NCBI GenBank assembly: GCA_024233345.1 | Contig: JACKPT010000019.1 | Coordinates: forward strand, 1-47,328 | Source of the DNA: Verrucomicrobiota bacterium | GTDB lineage: Bacteria > Verrucomicrobiota > Kiritimatiellia > CAIVKH01 | Length of the DNA: 47,328 bases | Direction: 5' to 3' | Part shown: in pieces, positions 34,368 through 41,584 of the stretch | Layout of the letters: every line of letters starts with the position of its first letter | How positions within the stretch are numbered: position 1 is the stretch's first letter | Translations under genes and position numbers: made by a program | The notes under the pieces: model-generated | What the model was told of the DNA's origin: nothing | The model's input: the letters and a program-made list of their open reading frames with translations, nothing else | The model's database searches: none

Positions 34368-34682
34368 GTGGACGCTGAGCACATTATTCTTGCAGCATGT
34401 ATAGCCCTTATACCATTGCTCGGATTGCTCATTGGGTGGTTGTTGCTCAACGCAGTCAAGGCACTAGTTGAATCTGCAGTCGATGGCAGCACAGCTTTTT
34501 CTTCTTCTTTCAGTTATCTGTTGTGGCCGTATCGAATACAAAGAGTGCGACAGAAGTTGCGTGATGCAGGATGTGAGGATGAACAGATCGAGATGTTCCT
34601 GCGACGAGTAAATGTCTGCCGAGCTATAGGCAGTGTCGCTATAGTACTCGTCTTCGTTTTGTGGGCGATGTCCAGAGCATAA
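34368..34682 (+). CDS. Two-TM small membrane protein downstream of the RHS gene
   Basis: A 104-aa protein from a GTG at 34368 with AAAGGAAAGGA 6 nt or so upstream. One strong hydrophobic span near the N-terminus (IILAACIALIPLLGLLIGWLLL), a soluble middle with a short charged helix (RIQRVRQKLRDAGCEDEQIEMFLRRV), and a second span at the end (IGSVAIVLVFVLWAM). No family is recognised. Immediately following an RHS gene with a variable tail, it sits where immunity genes of polymorphic toxins are found, but nothing in the sequence proves that role. Confidence 0.6.
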   Translation: MDAEHIILAACIALIPLLGLLIGWLLLNAVKALVESAVDGSTAFSSSFSYLLWPYRIQRVRQKLRDAGCEDEQIEMFLRRVNVCRAIGSVAIVLVFVLWAMSRA

Positions 34683-34716
34683 AGAAAGGACAGAGTGGGC
34701 GGGGTCAAGAAAAGGG

Positions 34717-34743
34717 GCGGGGTCAGGCCTTGCAATTGTCAAT
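34717..34743 (+). repeat. Solo copy of the RAYT element's left end
   Basis: These 27 bases are identical to 34846-34872, the left end of the transposase element, 129 bp away in direct orientation. It could be a remnant of an earlier insertion or a nested end. Confidence 0.8.
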
Positions 34744-34845
34744 CCGGCGACTGAATAGACAGCACCTCTCGTTGAAGTCTGGCGTCTTTCCGCCCCCAAT
34801 GGTCTCGCTCGTTGACTCGCTCGGGAGGGAGGCGGGGTCAGGGAG

Positions 34846-35891
34846 GCGGGGTCAGGCCTTGCAATTGTCAATTGATTCACCTACACTGACTACATGGCGA
34901 GACATTTGCGAATCCAGTATCCCGGTGCGATCTACCATGTGATGGCTCGCGGTCAGGGGCGCGGTGACATTTTTCATGACGATCATGACCGGCGCTGTTT
35001 CCTGGAGAAGTTGGAGGAGGTTGTTTCGGATGATGGTTTGAGGCTTTACGCTTATGTCCTGATGAGCAACCACTACCATCTGCTGGTCTGCACACCTCGG
35101 GGAAATCTCAGCAAGGCGATGCAGCGATTGCAGAGCAGCTATTCGACCTGGTTTCGGGTTCGGCACCATGTCAGCGGTCATGTGTTTGGAGGCCGCTTCA
35201 AGGCTCCATTGGTCGACGGGGATGCTTACTTGCTGGGGGTGTCTCGGTATATTCATTTGAATCCGGTTTGCATTGCGGCCTTGGCGAAGCAGCCCCTCCG
35301 GGAACGCAGATCTGCCCTCCGGGCGTATCGCTGGAGCAGTTATCCGGGGTATGTTAATGTGACGCGACGTGTTTCCTGGGTAATCTATGAGCCATTGCTT
35401 GCCATGCTTCCGGGAAGCGCTACAGCTCGGTATGCGCGGTATGCGGAAGACGGGTTGATGCATCCGGACGAAGAGCTTGATGCAGCGATGACGGCTTCCA
35501 GCAAAGCGATCGGCTCTGAAGGATTCAGGCAGTGGGCAGAGCAAGAGCACCGCACCTATCTGGAAGGAATAAGCCATCCCGAAGACGTGGCGATGCGGCG
35601 ACAGGAGACAGGACTGGATCCAGAGCGAGTGATGACTCAAGTCCTGGCGGCCTATGACCTGACCCTTCTACCGCGAGGTCAATCCGAAGCCCGGGATGTC
35701 TTGCTGGTCAGTTTGCGTACAAGGTGCGGGTTGACGAACCGGGATATCGGTCGGAGGCTTGGACACAAGGACGGCGCCACAGTCGGTAAGCGGTGGAAGA
35801 TACTGAGATCGAATCGAAACGAACTGAAGCGCCTGCAGGCATGTTGTGACCGCATGGTAACGGGACAATGACAATTGCAAGGCCTGACCCC
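34846..35891. mobile_element. RAYT transposase element with perfect 23-bp terminal inverted repeats
   Basis: The left end (34848-34870) and right end (35869-35891) are perfect 23-bp inverted repeats; the left end continues outward in a GCGGGG run. The element is about 1.05 kb and contains one gene, the Y1-type transposase. Y1 enzymes usually act on hairpin ends rather than long inverted repeats, so the boundary repeats may pair with each other in single-stranded DNA. Confidence 0.75.
34894..35871 (+). CDS. REP-associated tyrosine transposase (Y1_Tnp) with DnaA-like C-terminal HTH
   Basis: A 325-aa HUH-type single-strand transposase. The N-terminus MARHLRIQYPGAIYHVMARG is typical of RAYTs. 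The HUH motif is NHYHLLVCTP, and the catalytic tyrosine lies in YLLGVSRYIHLNPV. The C-terminal part (about 265-305) resembles the DnaA C-terminal helix-turn-helix (RTRCGLTNRDIGRRLGHKDGATV). RAYTs cut and join at GTAG-headed hairpins (REPs), several of which occur in this window. The ORF is intact, so it may be active. It ends 3 codons inside the right inverted repeat. Confidence 0.92.
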   Translation: MARHLRIQYPGAIYHVMARGQGRGDIFHDDHDRRCFLEKLEEVVSDDGLRLYAYVLMSNHYHLLVCTPRGNLSKAMQRLQSSYSTWFRVRHHVSGHVFGGRFKAPLVDGDAYLLGVSRYIHLNPVCIAALAKQPLRERRSALRAYRWSSYPGYVNVTRRVSWVIYEPLLAMLPGSATARYARYAEDGLMHPDEELDAAMTASSKAIGSEGFRQWAEQEHRTYLEGISHPEDVAMRRQETGLDPERVMTQVLAAYDLTLLPRGQSEARDVLLVSLRTRCGLTNRDIGRRLGHKDGATVGKRWKILRSNRNELKRLQACCDRMVTGQ

Positions 35892-36114
35892 ACTCCTCTC
35901 ACGAACCCATTATCTCGGATTTACCCCAGAGCAGGTGGCTGAGTTCATCTCAAAGGAAAAGCCTTTCGACCAGAAACTTCGGTATCCCACAGATAAGAAG
36001 CTGGACCCATGGTGGCGCAATGAAGGATTCGACCCGATAGCCTGTCACGAGCAGTTTGAAATATATAGGAACGAAATGGCTGCTGTAGGTAAACTAATTC
36101 ATGAAAGCAGCTAA
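35892..36114 (+). pseudogene. Gene remnant interrupted by the RAYT element (unknown protein)
   Basis: From just outside the element's right end, one frame reads to a stop at 36114 and encodes a plausible soluble segment (TPEQVAEFISKEKPFDQK, KKLDPWWRNEGFDPIACHEQFEIYRN). The only start codon in frame lies within the inverted repeat, so this looks like the 3' part of a gene cut by the insertion. The 5' part is not visible on the left side. Family not recognised. Confidence 0.4.
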
Positions 36115-36255
36115 TGGGTGATAGGGGGCGTCCCTCGCTAAGTCCATATGGCTGAATGGTATAACTTCGCTTTGGCGGAGGTAAATCCCGGTTAGAACTG
36201 CTATTTTAGTCCATTTCTCTCTTCTAAGATTTTCCTGTCTGGTGTAGAAGGGACC

Positions 36256-36504
36256 ATGCCCAAAGCGCTGAGGTACTTCGTTAAAGGTCACCATTTCCAC
36301 CTGACGCACCGGTGCCACAATCGAAGTCTTCTGTTTCGATTCGCGAAAGACCGGGATGCCTACCGCGCACTGTTGAGGGATCGTCTGAGACGATTCCACA
36401 CGCCTCTACTGGCCTACTGTATTCCATCCAACCACGTACACCTGCTGGTCACAGCGCGGAGCCACGACCGCCCCCTGACATCCGGCCGTATGGCTTATCA
36501 GTAA
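36256..36504 (+). pseudogene. Truncated REP-associated tyrosine transposase with birA-derived tail
   Basis: An 82-codon frame beginning MPKALRYFVKGHHFHLTHRC, a clear RAYT start, and reaching the HUH motif SNHVHLLVTA. The catalytic tyrosine region and everything after it are missing. After VTARS the frame switches to DRPLTSGRMAYQ and a stop, the same peptide and nearly the same DNA as the end of BirA. Hence a broken transposase fused to a copied 3' end; not expected to be active. Confidence 0.8.
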
Positions 36505-36615
36505 GGTTACTGCTGACCTGACCTATCAGGGAAACCCTGAAATTAAAGGGGAGGCTGGTATTTCCCTTTTGATTTTGGGGCAACCAGCTATGCTGTCACC
36601 CTTCGTGGAACCATC

Positions 36616-36840
36616 ATGCCCACTCATGAAGCCAGTTTATGGATGATATGCCTGCAGGCCTTTGCCGCGGTGCTGCTTGTCCTGTCTTTTCTGGCCGCCC
36701 TGATGCGGCTGTTGATCATGGCCTTCCCTGAAGCGAAGAAAAAAACCGGCCCCGATGCCGCGATCGCGGCCGCCATCTCCCAAGCCGTCCAGGCAACCTG
36801 CCCCGGCGCCGTTGTTACCCGTATTGAGGAAATCCGATAG
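36616..36840 (+). CDS. oadG: Decarboxylase sodium pump, gamma subunit (OadG-like)
   Basis: A 74-aa protein with one N-terminal membrane span (ICLQAFAAVLLVLSFLAALMRLLIMAF), a charged linker and a short soluble tail (AAIAAAISQAVQATCPGAVVTRIEEI). Length, single span and position before the alpha-subunit gene match OadG, which holds the alpha and beta subunits together and helps Zn binding. Sequence conservation in this family is low, so context carries much of the call. The alpha gene follows after 12 bp. The 110-bp leader holds a weak AAAGGG/CCCTTT stem near 36545-36570. Confidence 0.78.
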   Translation: MPTHEASLWMICLQAFAAVLLVLSFLAALMRLLIMAFPEAKKKTGPDAAIAAAISQAVQATCPGAVVTRIEEIR

Positions 36841-36852
36841 AGGTCACCCACT

Positions 36853-38724
36853 ATGCTCCATATCGACAACAAGAAAACCATTCGTGTTATGATGACCGCC
36901 TTTCGCGACGGTCTGCAAAGTGTCTTTGGCGGCAAGGTCCGCACCGACGATATTCTTCCCGCGATGCAGGCGGCCTCGGCGGCGGGGCTGCGCCACATTG
37001 AGTTTGGCGGCGGCGCCCGCTACCAGGCTCCCTATTTTTACGCTGGCGAAGACCCGTTTGAATGCATGGACAAAATGCGTGCGGCGGTCGGGCCGGAGGT
37101 CGACCTGCAAATTCTCACCCGTTCAGTGTCCGGCGTCACCCTGACCACCCAGAAGCTCAAGGCCCTCGGGTTACAGGCCAGGCTAATGAAGAAGCATGGC
37201 ACCACCATCGACCGCAACTTCGACTTCATGAATGATGTCGACAACCTCGTGAAGACCGGCAAGCCGATCGTTGACGCAGGTATGCACCACCAGGTGTGCG
37301 TGGCAATGATGGGATTGCCCTACCAGTCGGACAAAGTTCATACGCCCGAGTTTTATATCAATGTGGTCAAGAAGCTGCTGGCCAGTGGCCTCCACTTTGA
37401 TTCGGTGTGCATGAAGGATGCCTCCGGCACCACCGACCCGCGGACCTGCTATGAAACGGCGGTGGGAATCAAAAAGATTCTTCCTCCTGAAGTGCTGCTG
37501 TATCAGCACACCCACGACACCGCCTCCATGGCGGTGGCCTGCTACATGGCGGGGATCGAAGGCGGGGTCGATGGTATCGACTTGTCAGTCCGCCCCATGG
37601 CCTCGGGCACGGTACAGCCGGATGTCCGGGCGATGTGGCATGCCCTCAAAGGCACCGGTTACGAGCTGGATGTCGACCACAGCAAGATGGATGAACTCGA
37701 AGCGCTGCTCACCGAGGGTCTGAAAGACTATGACTTCAACCCCATCACCCTGGCTGCGGACGCCCGGGTGGTGAACTTCCCGATGCCGGGGGGGGCGATC
37801 GGACCCAATGTTCACATGATGGCAGAAGCGGGCATTCTCAACCGCTACAGCGATGTCCTCGCAGAATTCCCGGTGGTGGTGAAAGCGGGCGGCGCCTGGA
37901 CCAGCGTGACCCCCGGGAGCCAGCAGTACTGGCTCCAGGCCTTCAATAATGTTCTCCACGGCCGATGGAAAAAAATTGATGCCGGATATGGACGCTCGGT
38001 CCTCGGCTACTTCGGGCGCCCCCCGGAAGCCCCGGATGCCGAAGTGATCAAAATCGCATCTGAACAGCTCAGTCTGCCTCCGTTCACCGGTGACCCGCTG
38101 GAGAAAGCGCCGGACACTGTGGAACTCGCCGAGCAGGCGCTCAAAGAACGCAAGATCCCCCTCACCGATGAGAATGTATTTCTCGTCGCGGCGGCGATCG
38201 TGCCCGGCAAGAATATGGAACTCAATGCAGGGATCCGCTTCCTGACCGGGGCGGCCCGGATTAGTCTGCCCCTCAAGAAAACGGAAGCGCCGTCGACTCC
38301 GGCCACCCCGGCTCCTGCCGTGGCCGCACCGGCCCCGTTGACCGGACCCACCACCACCACCTGCACCGTGGTCGAAGGCAGTGTGACCCGAACCTTCAAG
38401 ATTACCCTTCAACCCGCGGCCGTTTCCGTCGCCGCCCCGGCCGCCACACCCGCCGCCACTACAGCGGCTCCTGCCCTGGCGGCTCCGGCCGGCGCCACCG
38501 AGCCGATCCCGGTCTTTTCCCCCTTTGAAGGAAAAGTGGAACTGGTCGAGATCAATGCCAAGGTCGGCGATCATGTCCGCGAGGGCCAGGTGGTGGCCGC
38601 CGTGGAGGCGATGAAGGCCAAGCATGATGTGCGTGCCCCCATCTCCGGAAAAGTGGTCGAAATCTGTGCCGCCCTCGGAGCGGAAGTCACCTCGGGCAGC
38701 CCGCTCATGCTGATCCAGGGATAA
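36853..38724 (+). CDS. oadA: Biotin-dependent decarboxylase alpha subunit (OadA / PycB-like)
   Basis: A 623-aa protein with an N-terminal carboxyltransferase TIM barrel, a PYC/OadA conserved domain, an Ala/Pro linker and a C-terminal biotin carrier. Visible motifs are FRDGLQSVFGGKVRT (compare DxxQS), GGGARYQ, SVCMKDASGTTDP, YQHTHDTASMAVACYMAG (metal-site His pair) and the biotinylation site EAMKAK with Lys in position. It takes CO2 from an oxo- or carboxy-acid (oxaloacetate is the usual substrate) onto biotin. The barrel belongs to a branch that differs from classical OadA (DGLQS/GGGARYQ instead of DAHQS/GGATFD), so substrate should be left open. Overlaps functionally with OadB, whose gene starts 4 bp later. 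Confidence 0.9.
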   Translation: MLHIDNKKTIRVMMTAFRDGLQSVFGGKVRTDDILPAMQAASAAGLRHIEFGGGARYQAPYFYAGEDPFECMDKMRAAVGPEVDLQILTRSVSGVTLTTQKLKALGLQARLMKKHGTTIDRNFDFMNDVDNLVKTGKPIVDAGMHHQVCVAMMGLPYQSDKVHTPEFYINVVKKLLASGLHFDSVCMKDASGTTDPRTCYETAVGIKKILPPEVLLYQHTHDTASMAVACYMAGIEGGVDGIDLSVRPMASGTVQPDVRAMWHALKGTGYELDVDHSKMDELEALLTEGLKDYDFNPITLAADARVVNFPMPGGAIGPNVHMMAEAGILNRYSDVLAEFPVVVKAGGAWTSVTPGSQQYWLQAFNNVLHGRWKKIDAGYGRSVLGYFGRPPEAPDAEVIKIASEQLSLPPFTGDPLEKAPDTVELAEQALKERKIPLTDENVFLVAAAIVPGKNMELNAGIRFLTGAARISLPLKKTEAPSTPATPAPAVAAPAPLTGPTTTTCTVVEGSVTRTFKITLQPAAVSVAAPAATPAATTAAPALAAPAGATEPIPVFSPFEGKVELVEINAKVGDHVREGQVVAAVEAMKAKHDVRAPISGKVVEICAALGAEVTSGSPLMLIQG

Positions 38725-38728
38725 TCCA

Positions 38729-39889
38729 ATGGGCGCCTGGCAAAGTCTGCTCCATGATTCCGGCTTCGTCCATCTGACCTGGCAAAATCTGGTCATGTTT
38801 GTGGTCGCGGGAACCCTGATCTATCTCGCGGTCAAAAAGAACTATGAGCCCTTGCTGCTCATCCCCATCGGATTTGGGGCCATGCTGGCGAACCTCCCCC
38901 TTGCCCTGCTCAGTTCGTCCAGCATGTATGTACCGGATCCCGATGCTCACATGATGCCGCTGCTCCAGTTGATCTATAATCACGGGATCAAGACCGAGTT
39001 GCTGCCGCCAATTATTTTCCTCGGGGTAGGGGCCTTGACCGACTTTCGGCCCCTGCTGAGCCGTCCGCTGACCCTGTTGCTGGGGGCGGCCGCCCAGATC
39101 GGCATCTTTATCGCTGCCCTGGGCGCCTTCTATCTGTTCGGATTTGATATCAAGGAAGCCGCATCGATTGGCATTATCGGTGGCGCCGATGGTCCGACGT
39201 CGATCTTTCTGACCGCGATTCTTGCTCCCCACCTGCTCGGTGCGGTGGCGGTGGCTGCCTACAGTTACATGGCCCTGGTTCCAGTGATCCAGCCTCCGAT
39301 TATTCGTCTGCTCACCACCGATAAAGAGCGCCGGATCAATATGCCTCAAGCCCGCCCTGTGTCCCATACCGCCGTCATTATCTTCCCGATTCTCATCGCC
39401 GTGGTCGCCTCCCTCGCGATCCCGACCTGTGCGCCATTGGTGGGCCTGCTGATGTTCGGGAACCTGCTCAAGGAGTCCGGGGTGACGGATCGCCTCAGCA
39501 AAACCGCGGGCAGTCATATGATCAACATTGTCACCATCTTTCTCGGCCTGGTAGTCGGCTCCACCATGAGCGGCGATAGCTTCCTCCGCTCCGAGACCCT
39601 GTTCATCCTTGTCCTTGGCGCGATCGCCTTCGGTTTCAGTACCGCTGGCGGAATCCTGTTCGCCAAACTGATCAACCTGTTCCTGCCTCACGACAAGAAA
39701 ATCAATCCCTGCATTGGCGCCGCCGGGGTCTCCGCAGTTCCCATGTCCGCCCGGGTGGTGCAGAAATTTGTCTCCGAATATACCGACGGAAAAGTCAACC
39801 CCCTGATGGCGGCCATGGGCCCCAATGTTGCCGGGGTCATCGGCTCCGCCGTCGCCGCCGGGGTGTTCCTCGCTCTGGTCGGACACTAG
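38729..39889 (+). CDS. oadB: Decarboxylase sodium pump, beta subunit (OadB-like)
   Basis: A 386-aa polytopic inner-membrane protein that couples decarboxylation of carboxybiotin to Na+ export. Family motifs are GFGAMLANLP, IIFLGVGALTDFRPLL, the conserved Asp of IGGADGPTSIFL, GNLLKESGV, and the second Ser/Asn-rich site GAAGVSAVPMSARVVQ with GPNVAGVIGSAVAAG at the end. The ATG is 4 bp after the alpha stop, so translation is coupled. With OadG and OadA it forms a complete pump, suggesting Na+-based energetics and at least partly fermentative metabolism. Confidence 0.95.
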   Translation: MGAWQSLLHDSGFVHLTWQNLVMFVVAGTLIYLAVKKNYEPLLLIPIGFGAMLANLPLALLSSSSMYVPDPDAHMMPLLQLIYNHGIKTELLPPIIFLGVGALTDFRPLLSRPLTLLLGAAAQIGIFIAALGAFYLFGFDIKEAASIGIIGGADGPTSIFLTAILAPHLLGAVAVAAYSYMALVPVIQPPIIRLLTTDKERRINMPQARPVSHTAVIIFPILIAVVASLAIPTCAPLVGLLMFGNLLKESGVTDRLSKTAGSHMINIVTIFLGLVVGSTMSGDSFLRSETLFILVLGAIAFGFSTAGGILFAKLINLFLPHDKKINPCIGAAGVSAVPMSARVVQKFVSEYTDGKVNPLMAAMGPNVAGVIGSAVAAGVFLALVGH

Positions 39890-40285
39890 ACTATTCCATC
39901 AACCTCGTTGTCAAACCTAGAGGAAATAGCGTCATGATTCAGCGAATCCTTAACCACCGAGGATGATTTTGTATTCTATGCCAATCGTGCAGTCGCAATA
40001 ACCAAGATCCGGTCGATTGAACTTGAAGATGCATTGCCGTCCTTGACCGAACGCCTGGGTAAGGCCATGGCGAGTGCGCTGCCCTGAGTGAGGCCCCCTG
40101 ATCTTCGCTCCAGCCCTGATCGGGCTAGAGACGTTTAAGTAATGTCGTAGCCGTACAGCGGTTCGCCGGGACGTCGAACCCTACCTGAATGATTAGAACC
40201 TGTGGTGGTAGGGGCCGACCTCCCTGGCCGGGCAGGACGGGCGGCCCGTGACAAAACGACCGGCCACAGTTTATCTTAAACGGCT
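39890..40285. other. 396-bp intergenic region with gene remnant and REP-based element
   Basis: No intact gene. It holds the probable remnant at 39934-40087 and most of the MITE-like element at 40125-40289. Between them (40088-40124) only a short AGCCC/GGGCT stem is seen. Confidence 0.6.
39934..40087 (+). pseudogene. Possible frameshifted small gene or gene remnant
   Basis: An ATG at 39934 follows AGAGGAAAT, a good ribosome site, but its frame stops after ten codons (MIQRILNHRG). Another frame is open from 39938 to a TGA at 40085-40087 and encodes a protein-like segment, TTEDDFVFYANRAVAITK then IRSIELEDALPSLTERLGKA. A single frameshift around 39950 would join them into about 50 residues. The family is not recognised. 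Could also be the 3' end of a gene lost by deletion. Confidence 0.35.
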
Positions 40286-40289
40286 CTAG
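40125..40289. mobile_element. 165-bp MITE-like element: two opposed REPs inside an outer inverted repeat
   Basis: The outer ends CTAGAGACGTTTAAGTAA (40125-40142) and TTATCTTAAACGGCTCTAG (40271-40289) are inverted repeats with one gap and one mismatch. Inside are a minus-strand GTAG hairpin (40160-40184, stem GGTTCG/CGAACC) and a plus-strand one (GTAG at 40208-40211, stem GGGCCG/CGGCCC ending 40247). The right end contains the stop codon of the SHD1-like gene. Confidence 0.65.
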
Positions 40290-40666
40290 TGTTCCATCAG
40301 CATCGAGCAACCGCCAACGCCCAGGCCAAAGAGAAGGCCCACCAGAAGCATGGCCAGCCACAGGAGGATGACTGCGGGTATCGAGGCGAGGCTCCATTTG
40401 AGAATGATCATCACCATTCGTCCAAACGGAATCTGGATGTCGGTCAGGATCATCGGCTGCGGTACCGGCTCCGGCCCTCTGTCTTGCCCTGAGGCCAATT
40501 GATCGAGATAAGCCTGATCCGAATCACTCAGGTCCGCACGTTTCATGCGAATCGTTTCCCCGTCGTCACGGATGAGCGTTACCTCATTCTCAGTGTGTTC
40601 CGCCAAGGTGGCCAGGGTATAGTTCCCGGTCGTGCGATGCGTCCAGCGTCGAAGATCCTGTTTCAT
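40286..40666 (-). CDS. SHD1-like domain protein with C-terminal membrane anchor
   Basis: A 126-aa protein. The first 65 residues match the pattern of the SLA1-homology domain 1 (RRWTHRTTGNYTLATLAEH, VTLIRDDGETIRMKRADLSDSDQAYLDQL), an SH3-like fold common in exported and membrane proteins of Planctomycetes and relatives. After a short linker there is one strong hydrophobic span (MVMIILKWSLASIPAVILLWLAMLLVGLLFGLGVGGC), possibly two tight helices. Role unknown. The stop codon lies within the outer repeat of the adjacent MITE-like element, so the native C-terminus may have been altered by the insertion. Confidence 0.7.
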   Translation of the reverse strand: MKQDLRRWTHRTTGNYTLATLAEHTENEVTLIRDDGETIRMKRADLSDSDQAYLDQLASGQDRGPEPVPQPMILTDIQIPFGRMVMIILKWSLASIPAVILLWLAMLLVGLLFGLGVGGCSMLMEH

Positions 40667-40711
40667 AAAAAAGACTCCAAGGTATCCAACCCGGCATCCA
40701 CTGCCGAGCAG

Positions 40712-41371
40712 CTAGCAGCCATCGTACAGCACCACTGTAAACAGTACACCGAAGAAATGCAGGAGGCTGCCCCCCAGCACGAACAGATGCCAGATCGCGT
40801 GGGCATAAGGGGTATTTTTCATCGCGTAAAAGATCACCCCCATCGTGTAACAGAGTCCGCCTCCGGCGAGCCAGAGCACCCCCCCGAGTCCAACTGTGTC
40901 CCAGAGCGGTTTGACCGCAATCACCACCAACCAGCCCATCAGAATGTAGGTCAGGGTGGAAAGGATGCGAAACCGATGGATGGCCACGGTCTGAAACAAG
41001 ACGCCGATCATCGCCAGCGCCCAGATCACCCCGAACAAACTCCACCCCCAGCCACCATTCTCGCGTAGCGGCCCCAGCGTAAACGGGGTGTAGGTTCCGG
41101 CAATCAATACATAAATCGATGCATGGTCGATGATGTTGAGCACATGCTTGGCCCGTGGATTGCGTATCCCGTGGTACAGGGTTGAAGCCAGGTAGAGCAG
41201 GCAGAGGGTCGCTCCATAAATACTGACGCTGGTGATCGTCCAGGCATCACGGTACAGGGCCGCGAAGGTCACCCCGACAACAAGACACGCCACCGCCAGG
41301 ACAAACCCCACCCCATGGGTCAGAGCATTGGCCAGTTCCTCACCAGGACTTTGTTCTCGGACGGTTTTCAT
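40712..41371 (-). CDS. Hemolysin III / PAQR-family membrane protein
   Basis: A 219-aa protein with seven hydrophobic spans. Family motifs are EELANALTHGVGFVLAV at the start, STLYHGI followed by the HVLNIIDHASIYVLIAGTYTPF block (conserved His, Asp and Ser residues of the putative zinc/hydrolase site), and HAIWHLFVLGGSLLHFFGV near the C-terminus with the second His set. Members include YqfA and HlyIII of bacteria and the PAQR receptors. The biochemical role in bacteria is uncertain, with proposed links to membrane lipid homeostasis. It appears monocistronic. Confidence 0.93.
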   Translation of the reverse strand: MKTVREQSPGEELANALTHGVGFVLAVACLVVGVTFAALYRDAWTITSVSIYGATLCLLYLASTLYHGIRNPRAKHVLNIIDHASIYVLIAGTYTPFTLGPLRENGGWGWSLFGVIWALAMIGVLFQTVAIHRFRILSTLTYILMGWLVVIAVKPLWDTVGLGGVLWLAGGGLCYTMGVIFYAMKNTPYAHAIWHLFVLGGSLLHFFGVLFTVVLYDGC

Positions 41372-41549
41372 GAATCCGGAAGCATACGCACGGGGAGACA
41401 GGGGAGGAAGAAAAAGTAGTTCGGAGCGGTGTGCGATGGGAAAGCTCTCCGCTGCGCTGAGGTGTATCGAGATGAGACTGGCATGCCAAGCCGTAGTCTC
41501 GTAGCGCTTCGGTCCGCCTACGCCCCGCGTGCGGGGACTCCGGCGTGAC

Positions 41550-41584
41550 AGCCTTCGCTCTCCGCTGCGCTACGAGCGAAGGCT
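41550..41584 (-). terminator. GC-rich hairpin abutting the tRNA 3' end
   Basis: An 11-bp perfect stem (AGCCTTCGCTC / GAGCGAAGGCT) with a 13-nt loop; its first base on the minus strand is the last base of the tRNA CCA end. It lacks a T-run, so it may be a processing or termination structure or a REP-related palindrome (its loop reads GTAGCGCAGCGGA on the minus strand). Confidence 0.4.

Noticed and set aside
34661..34942. A 93-codon plus-strand frame before the RAYT gene
   Set aside because: It translates the two direct copies of the element end (repeated GQALQLSI), so it is repeat-derived.
36545..36570. AAAGGG/CCCTTT stem followed by T-rich DNA as a terminator
   Set aside because: A 6-bp weak stem with a 14-nt loop; not strong enough to call.
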